A stretch of DNA of 64,000 nt from assembly GCF_002775205.1 (NCBI RefSeq), contig NC_036453.1:15127594-15191593 (forward strand). The letters run 5' to 3'. Positions 39,146 through 49,427 of this stretch are shown piece after piece. Position numbers and translations under genes: made by a program. This stretch comes from Xiphophorus maculatus. Taxonomy: Eukaryota > Chordata > Actinopteri > Cyprinodontiformes > Poeciliidae. Within the stretch, counting starts at the first letter, position 1. Each line of letters opens with the position of its first letter. Below the pieces are notes generated by a model. It was not told the origin of the DNA. It was given only the letters and a program-made list of their open reading frames with translations, and ran no database searches.

Positions 39146-39466
39146 GTTACAGTGGTAGCACTGTTGCCTTGCAGCAAGAAGGTCCAGGGTTCGATTCCCG
39201 GCCCGGGGTCTTTCTACTCCGGGTACTCCGGCTTCCTCCCACAGTCCAAAAACATGACTCTTAGGTTAACTGGTCTCTCTAAATTCTCCCTAGGTGTGTG
39301 TGTGTGTGTGCACGGTTGTGTGTCCTGTCTGTCTCTGTGTTGCCCTGCGACAGACTGGCGACCTGTCCAGGTGACCCCGCCTCTCACCCGGAACGCTAGC
39401 TGGAGAAAGACACCAGCACCTCCTGATCCCACTAGGGACAAGGGTGTTAGAAAATGGATGGATGAA
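39146..39466 (+). mobile_element. tRNA-derived SINE
   Basis: It starts with a tRNA-like head (GTGGTAGCACTGTTGCC) with an RNA polymerase III B box GGTTCGATTCC at 39188-39198. The body is the common fish repeat (GACTGGCGACCTGTCCAGGTG, CACCAGCACC) and it ends in AAAATGGATGGATG. It is a full-length-looking but diverged copy with a GT expansion at about 39296-39310. Confidence 0.85.
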
Positions 39467-39489
39467 AATCTTTTTATTTCATTGTATAC

Positions 39490-39548
39490 TTCTTATAGGA
39501 ACACCCCTATCCCAAATATGGGATGTTTGTTCCTATAAGAAGGGGTGT
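39490..39548. repeat. Nested inverted repeat (hairpin)
   Basis: TTCTTATAGGAACA (39490-39503) pairs perfectly with TGTTCCTATAAGAA (39528-39541). A second overlapping pair, ACACCCCT (39501-39508) and AGGGGTGT (39541-39548), can pair instead, and ATCCC/GGGAT lies within the loop. It sits just 3' of the SINE. Confidence 0.75.
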
Positions 39549-40415
39549 ATCATTGGGGCATTGAGTAGTTCTAGGAAAGTAAACAATCAATCTGCTTAGA
39601 TCTGCAGCCGAGGACTGTCACTATCCTGTACATCATAGCTTCTACTGGCAGGTGACCACTGGTACTGAGCCAGAGGAAGTTTTCCTCTCCACTGTCGCCC
39701 TCTGCTGATCCAGGGGGAGTGATGCTGCAGGACTCGATGCTCTGCTGGAGAGAAACAGCAGGCTGTGACTTCAATACTGACAGGGAATAATGAAGGTGAA
39801 AGAAATGATTGGTGGTTTTATGATGGTACTTGATAAAATGTTGTACTGGCTGCTTGTTCATTCTATGTTCTTAATCAAATAGTTTATTGTCTCGTGTTTT
39901 TATCATGTAAAACACTTTAACCTGCTGTGTTGCTGAGATGTTTGGCACAATAAACTGGAACTGAACCAGCTGAGAGGCTTTAAATGGTCAATTAGGGGAA
40001 AAAAATTATTAATAATAATACTACTAATAATAATAAACAAAACTGCAGCTGCATGAGAGGAAACATGTTTTCTTTAGAAAAAAAAAGAGAAAATAGAGGA
40101 AAAACTGTTAAAATGTTACAATACAAACAGTTACCTATCAATCACTTTATAGATCAGCTGTGACCAATCTGATATAAGATCAATAGTCAATCATCAAAGA
40201 GACACCAGCAGAGAGTGGTTAGAAAACGCTTTCAGATGATGTCATCATCCTCCATGTTTGTTTCTGCTCGCTGTCCAATCAGACAGCAGGATTTTCCTCT
40301 GAACCTTTAATGACAATAACGTCGTTTTAAACCCAAACATGTCGGACATTCCTGGTGTCAGCAGACCGGACGGTCACATGGTCACTGCTGAGGATGATGA
40401 TGAAGGTGATGATGG

Positions 40416-40929
40416 TCAGCGGTGCAGCAGGTCATACAGGCAGCAGCAGCACAGAGCAGCAGAACACGCGGCCAGGTACGACCCGATACCGCCCGGCTGC
40501 TGATTGGTCCGAGGATCCATCAGCAGAACTGTTGATGACATCATCAGTCTACCGTTAGTCTGTGGCCAATCAGACTACGGTCTGCAGGTGAGGAGGTTAC
40601 CTGTGGGCTTCGCCGGATGGGAGGCCTGGTGTTTGTTGCCATAGTAACCAGGTGACATCACCGAGGCCCCCTGCTGTGCAGAGGGTCCTGGTTGGACGAT
40701 GGTCTGAGGGAAAGTCTGGGAGAGGGGAGGAGAGGGGAGGAGGGGGGGGGGGGGGGTTGTTGGAAATTCAGATGTGAAACTTTAATCTCCTAATTTAACC
40801 CAATAATCTGCTTCAATTCTGTTCTGGTCCAGATCCGGATCAGAACTGAACCAGTCAGTAATTTTTATTTTCGAAGCGACTTTTATGGATAAAACGTCTC
40901 AAAGCGCTTCACAGGAAGAGAAAGTGCTG

Positions 40930-41021
<92 letters not shown>

Positions 41022-42008
41022 CGCACACACACACACACACACACACGCCTACACAACATATTGTTTCCTTCTGTTGTCTTTGTTGTAGTTTTTATAATTT
41101 TATTTTGTTTCTAATGTTTTAATCTAGTTTTTATGGATGTTCATGTATGAGAGCAACAGATTATTTTATAATTTCCTCTGGATTAATAAAGAACCACCCA
41201 ACTCAGCCTGGCCTGAATGGCGCCCCCTGCTGTTCAGGTTTTTGTTATCATCCTGTTCTGCTGTTTGTAGTATGAATTTTCTGCTGTATGAATTTTTTCT
41301 TGGATAATAAACGTTACATTAAATCTTATGAGTATTTCTGTAAAATGAAATCAGCTGATCTCCTCAGATATTAAAACGTTTTGGGCTTCATGCAGCCGCC
41401 AGGCTGGGACTGAGCTGGATTATCTTTAAACTGGACTTTATAGTTTTATTTTATTTTATTATGTTTGGATTAACTATGATAAAACAGCTGGTTATTAACT
41501 TTCTGTTTTCTTGTTAAACTCCGTGATATAATGAATACATTTTCTGTAGTTTATTCTGAACTCATTGTCACATCAGCAGCAGGTGAATTCAGTCACATGA
41601 CGTCTGACAGGAAGCTGCCGCGGTGCATTCTGGGTACCTGATAGGCGGAGCCGGGGAAGGCAGTGGGCGGTGAGTAAAAAGCTGAGAGAGAAAAAAAACA
41701 ACACATTTTATAAAAACTGAAGCAGGAAGATCAATGACATTGTCTCATAAAGATGACAGCTAAATAAAGTCAGAGTATTGATGTGATAAATCTAAACTAA
41801 TTTATCATTTGTTTAGGATGAGAAATTACAATAATTACAGAGGTTGTGGCGTCTATGCAATAAGAAGTAAATAACAATTCACTAAAGTTAAAATTTTACT
41901 AAATTATTTCTGGCTTTGTGATGAAAACAGAAACAGACCTGGAGGAAACATGGAGGGAGACGAATCGTCAGGGAAGAACGGACGATACGGAGGAGGATGA
42001 TCACTCAT
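40416..42008 (-). CDS. CYSTM-domain small membrane protein (four exons)
   Basis: A small gene on the minus strand whose exons are too short to appear as long frames. Exons: 42008-41939, 41681-41638, 40715-40601 and 40528-40416, phases 1/0/1, total 113 residues. It starts [15 protein letters not shown], continues [14 protein letters not shown] and [15 protein letters not shown], then [11 protein letters not shown] and the Cys-rich end [15 protein letters not shown]. This follows the plan of human CYSTM1: a Pro/Tyr-rich N-terminus, a KTTVYVVED-like strand and a CCCC membrane module. CYSTM proteins are membrane-associated and linked to stress tolerance; the molecular role is unclear. Acceptors of exons 2 and 3 have strong pyrimidine tracts; the exon 1 donor (GTCTGT) and the exon 4 acceptor are weak. 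A likely 5' exon is 42958-42916. Family call is good; whether it is the CYSTM1 ortholog or a paralog is open. Confidence 0.75.
40717..40756. repeat. G-run/G-quadruplex-forming tract at a splice acceptor
   Basis: GGGAGAGGGGAGGAGAGGGGAGG followed by an uninterrupted G run of about 14. On the minus strand it is the pyrimidine tract of the CYSTM exon 3 acceptor. Confidence 0.8.
40931..41047. repeat. (CA)n microsatellite
   Basis: About 115 bases of CA with a few CG interruptions, inside CYSTM intron 2. Confidence 0.97.
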
Positions 42009-42009
42009 G

Positions 42010-42066
42010 ATGATGGATGGATGATGGATGGATGGATGATGGATGGATGATGGATGGATGGATGGA
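42010..42066. repeat. (GATG)n tract beside the CYSTM start
   Basis: Imperfect GATG/GATGGATG copies directly upstream (minus sense) of the CYSTM ATG. A good acceptor (TTTCTGCATAG) is at 42068, so the repeat is probably transcribed as 5' UTR, and its frame is open into the ATG. Confidence 0.85.
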
Positions 42067-42477
42067 TCTATGCAGAAAGCAGAAACATGTTTTTAGCGTC
42101 AGATGAAATATTTTATATTAAATATTTTGATTAAAATGTCTTTTTTTCAGATTTAATATTTTAATTGAATGAATCTAATCATTTAAGATAAACGATTAGA
42201 TTCATTTTAAATCTGAGACATTATTTCCGTCTCTGTGAATGCCTGAGACGCTCCAGGACATAAATCTGATGTGTCTGCTGCAGATTCATGTGTAATAACC
42301 TCATTAACATCGCCATGACGACGGACGTCCCTCCAAAACAGTCAGTCTGACCTCTGACCTTTCGCCAGGCAGTAAGTAAACGTTTGTCCCTGCAGAGACA
42401 TTTGGACGTGTCTGTGTCCCCCAGCAGACACACAGTGCAGTCAGCTGCCTCCATACCAGCAATCATCTAATTAACAA

Positions 42478-42491
42478 GTTGCCATGGCAAC
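42478..42491. promoter_or_regulatory. Perfect palindromic RFX X-box
   Basis: GTTGCCATGGCAAC is the fully palindromic X-box bound by RFX dimers. It is between the CYSTM coding start (42008) and the probable 5' exon (42916). Function inferred from the motif only. Confidence 0.45.
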
Positions 42492-42915
42492 CGCCACACG
42501 GACACAAACAGCCGCCTGTCCCACACAGGAGCAGCTTGTTCCAGTTAAACCAGTCAGCTGCTGCTGGGAGAGCTGGACCGGCAGCATGTTACCATAGCAA
42601 CTACCAGAACCAGCCCGAGACCCGACCCGACCCATCAGAACCACCCTGATACCTAACTAGCGTGTTGAACAGCTGCTAGTTACTACAGCAGGTACTGATG
42701 ATGTCATCCAGGTGATCTGGCTGTGATTGGTGGACAGGAACCGTCCATCTGTCCTGCTGCTGCTCCGTCTTCACAAGAGGACAGAGAAACACGCAGCGCT
42801 GATGTCTCTCATGTCTCTGATGTCTCTCATGTCTCTGATGTCTCTACCGTTTTAAATGTTTCTAATGTCTCTTATATCTAACGTCTCCATGAAGTCTGAA
42901 TAAAACTGGACTTAC

Positions 42916-42958
42916 CTGAAGAGGAACGGCTCTGCTGTCCTGACCAGATGCTGACCGA
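42916..42958 (-). other. Probable 5' untranslated exon of the CYSTM gene
   Basis: A 43-base segment bounded on the minus strand by a strong acceptor (GACCGTCTCCTCAG) and a near-consensus donor (CTTCAG|GTAAGTCC). Both signals are good, but its link to the next exon (acceptor 42068) is inferred. Confidence 0.4.
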
Positions 42959-43005
42959 CTGAGGAGACGGTCAGAGACACGAGGACAGGGTGAGGCCCAA
43001 GGACC

Positions 43006-43077
43006 CTCCTCCTCCTCCTCCTCCTCCTCCTCCTCCTCCTCCTCCTCCTCCTCCTCCTCCTCCTCCTCCTCCTCCTC
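43006..43077. repeat. (CTC)n microsatellite, mirror-repeat polypyrimidine tract
   Basis: About 24 copies of CTC; a homopyrimidine tract able to form triplex (H-DNA). The proline and arginine frames across it are shadows. Confidence 0.97.
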
Positions 43078-43079
43078 TT

Positions 43080-44740
43080 TGTTTTTCTTGTCTTAGCTGC
43101 TTTTTCACTTTTCCTCATTTTTTTTCTCCTCTTGTGAAGAAAGTCCAGTTTGTCGTTTGTTTATGGATCATAAATCTGTTTTTTTAAACTCTGTTGCTGC
43201 AGAAATAAGAAGTCAAATCAAACCTTCCTGTTGACTCTACAAAGGAAAACAATCTTCAGGTTCATCCTGGCCTGCAGATAATATCCCATCCATCTGCCTC
43301 TTCATAAATATCTCTATAATCTCTCCCATCCAGCAGTCCATTGGTTAAACTCCGTCTCTTCAATTTAAATCAGCCAATCACCTCAGCCTTCCAGAGTGGA
43401 GAAAAAGAAAACAAACACACATAATATAAACATTAACAATTATTAATTGCTAATAAAGTATCAGGCAAACATTTGCTGTATGCAAATCCACACATTACAA
43501 GTTTTTTTATTATTATTCTTTTAATTACTTTAAGCTTCAACCAATCAAACTGCAGCTTTTATCCCTGAGCTGCATTTCAGGCGGGCCTCCTCTTTATCTT
43601 TGGGACCGAAGATGGCCGCCACTAAAGACACACCCACAAGCTAACTAACATTTCATCAGGACAGACAGGAAGTTAATTTACACTCTGGAACTGAAGCTTA
43701 GCTGAGATAAAATTAGTGACTCTTAATCAGATTTTGTGCTGCTGATTCAGGTGTAAGAGCAGCATCAGGTAAAAGATTCGTCCAGTTTGGTTTTTCCATT
43801 TTGATTCAGCTAAAGGAGCAGAGAGCTAGTCAGAAGAAAATGGCAAAAATATTTCAATAGATTGTTTTGCCTACCTGAAATCACCTGCCAGTTATTTCAG
43901 GCAGGTGAAATAACTGTTCACCAGTTATTCAGAGAAATGTTCAGACAGGCGCAGTTCTCTGAATAATGGTGGATCATGTTGTGTGTAATCGTGGTTCTTA
44001 CTGCACAGATTAAAAACTGTGGATTTTAAGTCAGATGCTGGTTATAAAAAAACTGAGGCATTTTTCTAAATGTTTATTATTCCAGTGAAGTGAGAGGCAG
44101 CAGAGGAGGAAAGGTTTTTCTGTCTGTCGGTTCAGGAGGACATGGCTGGACCTTAGACGTGTCTCTTGTCCTCCACTGTGGCAGGAAACGGTTAAAGGTG
44201 GATCAGAACCAGAACCACGTGGTTTCCAGGAAACAGAATGCTGCCTCTGCTGCTTCCAGGAAGCTGCTGGCTCAGCCAATCAGCACGGCAGCATTTCTAC
44301 TACTTTTACTCATTTCATCATGATCAAGAAAATAGATCAGATTTTATAATAAAAAAATTAAAAATGTGATTTTTAAATTTTTTTTGCAGTTTTTCCCCCC
44401 ATCTTCCTTCCAACTTTCTGAGGCTCCCCCACCAACTCCAAGAGGCCCTCCAGGGGGCCACGGCCCCCACTTTGATAAACCCAGTCATTCAGTCCATTAT
44501 TTACTTTATAAATTGGAGTTCTTGTGTCGACCAGCAGGTGGAGCTAAAGTCTGACTCAGCCATGAGTCGTTATCTGCAGACAGAACAACTTGAGTTCATG
44601 CTGCAGCTGCTCACACCCCCCCACCCCCCCCCACACACACATGCACACGGACATACACACACACACACCCACACACACACTCCCACTGGGAGTTCCCTGA
44701 TAAACTCTCTGTAACCTCTGATGTGAACTCTATGCTGTTC
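43080..44740. other. Spacer without a recognised gene
   Basis: Nothing coding can be supported. A YY1-type word AAGATGGCCGCC is near 43611, and an A/C-rich simple tract with CA repeats lies at about 44615-44690. Confidence 0.45.
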
Positions 44741-44743
44741 TGT

Positions 44744-44876
44744 GATTGGTCCTCTGCAGATACTTCTATAAAGCAGCGGACCATGAGGGGACGTCCCACA
44801 GCAGGAGACAGCTGGGATGGACAGAGGGACGGACTGAGGGACACACAGCAGGACTCTGTCTGTAGCATCCAGCACA
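44744..44876 (+). promoter_or_regulatory. Candidate promoter and first exon (possibly of the SecA-like gene)
   Basis: An inverted CCAAT box (GATTGG, about 44744) and a TATA box TATAAAG (44767-44773) precede a stretch ending in a perfect donor GTAAGT (44877). With initiation about 30 bases after TATA, this makes a first exon of about 80 bases. The next acceptor on this strand that leads into a gene is 49418. An ATG at 44783 would give an upstream frame that does not continue into the main one. The link is inference. Confidence 0.35.
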
Positions 44877-45820
44877 GTAAGTCACGTTCGGTTCAGATTA
44901 TCTTCAGGATTTAGAAACTTCCAGTTTCCTCAGACAACAGCAGATAGAGACCAGAAACACTTAGCTGATCAGACAGCTGAAGCTGCAGCTGTTGGTTGTT
45001 GGTGTTGTAATGTTGAACTAAATATAACAATCAACTGTAACCTGTCTGGTGACGTGATAACCAGAGGTCAGAGGTCACAGTGTTGGGTGGGATTAGAAAC
45101 ACTGAAGCAGTTTCTGTTTGTTGTGTCATGTGACCCGGTTCAGGTCTGTGCAGAACCAGAACAAACTGCATCTAAATTTATCCTCAGTGAAATAAAACCT
45201 GAGTTTCACTTTGAGTCAGCGCCGGTTCCCTTCAGCCTGTCGACCAGGCAGAACTTTGACCCGGCAACTTCCTGGAAACCAGCCGAACAGAACCAGCTTT
45301 CCTGTAAACCTCTCTGGTTCTGATCCAGCCTGCCGGTTCTGATCTAGTCTGCTGCTCCATCTTTAACTTTTTTTTAGGCTCTTTGGCCGTTTCCATTTAT
45401 CATAGAAATGATTCTGTTGTTAATAAATTTCAGATAAAATTCACAGCATCACTTTCTTAACTGCTGTTTGAAATGAAAGTGAAGCGTTCAGCCAGACATC
45501 CACCATGATGATTGTTAAAGAAGAATAAATAAAGAATCACATGACTTCTATCTGTTCTCTGAATGCTAGAACTATCTTAACTAGAACTTCCTCACTCTGT
45601 TATATATACATCACCTGAAAAACAAAATGTTAAAGTGTTTCTTCTCACTGAATTTAATCTTTTTTGTTATTTGTGTAATTTTTTATTTCAGTCTAAAATA
45701 CCACAATGTGAACAGTCTGAAGTTTTGATCCGTACTCTTTGGGCAGCATTTTCTTACCAAATACTTTTTAACTGGAGGGATTTCTTGGACGGCTGGTTTT
45801 AACTTTTAGCCAGGGGTGAA

Positions 45821-47130
45821 AGTAGGCGGGTAAGGTCGGGTACTGGGTACCGCCGCTAAATCAGCCTGCAAGAGAGGGGAGCGGCTGTCTGCTGTGAAAA
45901 ATCAATGGGTGCATGTGCAGCCGTGAGTGGACCCACTAATCAGCAGTGACTGATTAGTTTTTCAAGAACAATCTAAAACACGATTTAACCAGTTAATAAA
46001 TAGCTTTTTTTCCCCATTTTATATTGTTTCTGAACTGTTCGTGCTTTGCTAGAGCAGGGAGGATCAATACGTCGATCGCAGAAGGTTTGATCTCAGCATG
46101 AGGTGACAGACTGAGACCAGCACGTCCTCCTCTGATTCGCTCAGCAAAACATTTTTAACTTTATTAAAGAACAACAACAAAGAAGAAGAAAAAAAATCAA
46201 CAAAACGTGTTCAAATCAATGACCCAACAAAAATAATAATCTCAATAATTATTGTTTTAACAAGGTGTTGCGCAATTCTGTGCGTTTCGGTTCCATTACC
46301 AAAGTTCAAATTAGCTAATCGACCATCGCTGTGTTCAGGGAGATCTTATTAATAATCGCAAAATAAATATCAAGCCTGAAAACCTGATATCGTAACGGAC
46401 CGAATGTTATGTTTTTAACGTAATCTCTGCTTGCGGAGGCGGTTGTCACGACAACGGGTGTGCTTAAATGACAGAGAGAGAATAAAAAGGTAGGAGTGGT
46501 TTTGAGTTGATCACCTATTCGGGTTATTTTACCTTTGTTTTCCTTTGCTGTGGCGCATTACAGCCGCTGTAGTTTCTGAACGTTCAATAAACGACAAACT
46601 GATGTGAAATTAAATTAATTGTTTAATATTTTTTTAAAAAAATAGTTTGGGCATCTTGCTTTGAGATCAGAGTCTGAGAGGCTTTTCTTTTATCAAACTA
46701 TTTTTTTGCCTCTTATTTAGTGGAAATATGGATGTTGATAAGACTTTCTACAAAATAATAACCTTTTTCAACCTTTATAGCTCCACTGTTGAAAATGAGG
46801 CTCTAACATTCACAAATGACGTTGAAATAAAATCCAGCTCAACATCTGGTTTGAAATGGAACCTGTTGGAGGAAAAATATCCCAACTTAAGAAGATGTGC
46901 TTTTAACTTAACAGAGCTCTGTGGTTCCTCAGTATGAGAGTCAGGGTGAGGAGGCGCCATGTCAGGAAGATGACATGGAAGCTGCAGGATCTTCAGAACA
47001 AACAGGTCATGATGCTGATTATCCTTCTGTCTGGACACAGGACCAATGTAACCAGTTTAAAAGCTAAATGAATGGTTATATGCCAGACATGGAAAACCGG
47101 GATGCACTCCATGTCAAGATTGTGAAGGAA
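45821..47130 (+). mobile_element. Degenerate hAT transposon
   Basis: The left end CAGGGGTGAAAGTAGGCGGG with GGTACTGGGTACCG matches a widespread fish hAT terminus. At about 47068-47130 the frame reads NEWLYARHGKPGCTPCQDC, the zinc-finger-like N-terminal signature of KIAA1586-like hAT transposases, after a stop and frameshift at 47065. The open frame 46728-46937 (KWNLLEEKYPNLRRCAFNL) is compatible with another piece of transposase. No right terminal repeat was found, so the end is uncertain. Confidence 0.6.
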
Positions 47131-47379
47131 AAATTTAGTAACAATGTTTATTTGTATGTTTTCTCCATTTGCAAATGTTAATTAAAGCTGTGTTTGTTCT
47201 CTTTTAAAGCTGAAGTTTGGTCTAGAATTTTGTGCAACTTAACAAGATGTTCAGGATTTAGGTCTCATGGCATCTCAAGGTGCCAACATTGCAGCCAGTG
47301 GGCTGAGGGAAATACAGCTCCGTTTTTTAGAAATTCAAGAGCTACTCAGCTTGCAATAAATATCTGAATAAAATAAATA

Positions 47380-49418
47380 TACACTTTGTTCTCCATCTCT
47401 GATTGTTGCACATCCTGTTTATCTCCTGCTTTCCTCCTTCAGCGGGGAAATAAACACTCTAGAAGGTGGAGCAAACCTCTGACAGGAAGACATTTGTTAA
47501 ACTGACCTTGAGCAATAAGTGGGGGTGTCAGAGAGATCCTGGAGGGGAAATCTTCCTCTAGACCTTTGGATCAGATGTTGTTAATCCAGGAGTAACTAGA
47601 ACTTTGACTGGGCCCAAAGTGGCCCAAAGGAACCTCAGTTTAGTCAAGATAGATGAAAGATCAACAACTGAGCCAACAGCTGCATTTTACAAATTATTCG
47701 CTGAAGATAGAAAAATATTTTCTTGAATCAAAAATATGTTTGTACTTATAAACATATGCTGTGTACGCATAGGCCACCGCTGCCACCTGCAGTTTTGGAG
47801 GACAACTGCATGTTCTGGATCTGTGCTCTGCCGGGACGTTCCCTCTCTGGGTTGATGTTGTTTACATTAAACTTTCAACTTACTGAGTGAGTAACAGTGC
47901 AGCGTGTGATCATCAGCTGCACTGATGATCTTCCCTCTCCCAAACCTTCTGTAGAGATTAGATTTACTCTGTAAACAAGCTGAGCACAAAGTTTATCATG
48001 TTAAAACCTCCAAAACTGCAGTTTAAAGCATGAGGAAGTTTCTTTATAGGTACTGAATATGGAGCTTATTAATGGATGTCTTAAGTGGATGGTTTTACTA
48101 CAGTTTCTACTTATATGTTGTCTTGTTATTTTTCTCTGTCTTAATCTAAAGGGTTTTCTATATTTTTGGAACTAAACAAATGCAGGTTTGAACGGTGGGT
48201 GCGTGAGTGAATGTAAGTGTGTATAAATACATGTTTACAATGGTAAGTTTGTTGTTTGTAAGTTTGTTGTGTCCTAAAACAGAAGATTCAATAAAATACA
48301 TTTTGGAAAAAAAAAAAAAAGAAGTACAATTTGCTCATGAATTGGTGTTTTCTCTCTTTTCTCTGCTTTGCTAACTTGTTCCTGGTTTTCTGGTGACAAA
48401 TGTTTCCATTTTGTGTAAATAAAATGTCACAGAAACACAAGGAAAATTCTTGAGGATTACTTTATTCATCTCTTGGGACTTTGGCCAGTATGAACCCGTA
48501 GCAGCAGCGCCACCTAATCATCTGCACTTAAGGAACAGTGGAAATATTTTACTTTGACTTTGAAATTTAATGGAAAAACAAAACTTGGAGAAACCAACAG
48601 CTGACCCAACACTTTGTAGAATCACCTTAACCAGGAACAACCCAGAGTCCGTTTTCCATCTGATATTTATAAAATTATAATATGAAGCCAAAATCATTCC
48701 TAACACCCGGTTGTCATATTGTTATATGACAACCATGCATCATGTATACAGTAGTTTATGGTCTCTATGTTGAACACCTATCAACTTGGGCAGCAATGTC
48801 TTTGTGATTTTATTTGAAGGTAAAAAGCGATCAAATGAGCAGAATGTTCTTTATAGACTGGATCCAGGTAACTGGTGTAGATCTGAGGAGGTGCTGCTCA
48901 GCTCTTACAGCTTTCATCACAAACTAACTTATCAGGAAGTGAAAGTCCTGACCACACCCAGGCTTCACCACAAGCAGAGCACTTTGTGCTCACAATGGAA
49001 ATTAGTCATTAGGCCTACAAACGAAAGTCACAATAAATTTTCCATTACATTGTCAATGGGCGCCACACTACCGGAGGTCGGACTTGCCCAGGTAGGGTGG
49101 CATCAGTTGGCCACTGAGATCCTGACGAGGCCCCAGATGAGCTGTTGGTGTTGGAGATTTCCTGATGAGCTGTACGGCTGCAGCGTTGTTGGCGTTGGAG
49201 TTTCTGGCTCCTGTTTGTGCTGATGGACCAAACAACAGTCCAGATTCCCAGAACCTCTGTGGAAAACACAGGATGTCCCTGAGAGACGGCGTGTTCGAAC
49301 ATATCTGAACTGTAGTCATTGAAGGGCCTTCAATCGGGTTAATAAACTGCTGAAGTTTGTCAAGAGGAACACTTGAATTTATTGTTTCCTGTAGATAATT
49401 GATTCTTTGTCCTTACAG
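47380..49418. other. Region upstream of the SecA-like coding start
   Basis: No coding exon is supported. Because exon 1 begins at an acceptor (49418), at least part of this stretch is intron. A poly-A run follows AATAAAATACA near 48290-48320, which may be a retrocopy or transcript end. Confidence 0.4.
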
Positions 49419-49427
49419 AGCTGAGAA

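Noticed and set aside
39170-39215. tRNA gene
   Set aside because: There is a B box, but the acceptor stem and anticodon arm do not form and the context is a SINE body.
39596-39744. Minus-strand terminal-exon candidate for the CYSTM gene
   Set aside because: It has an acceptor (GTTTCTCTCCAG) and a phase-compatible frame ending in TAA. The exon at 40528-40416 gives the CYSTM Cys module, so this one is at most an alternative end.
42912-43187. Poly-Arg and poly-Pro frames
   Set aside because: Both are translations of the CTC microsatellite.
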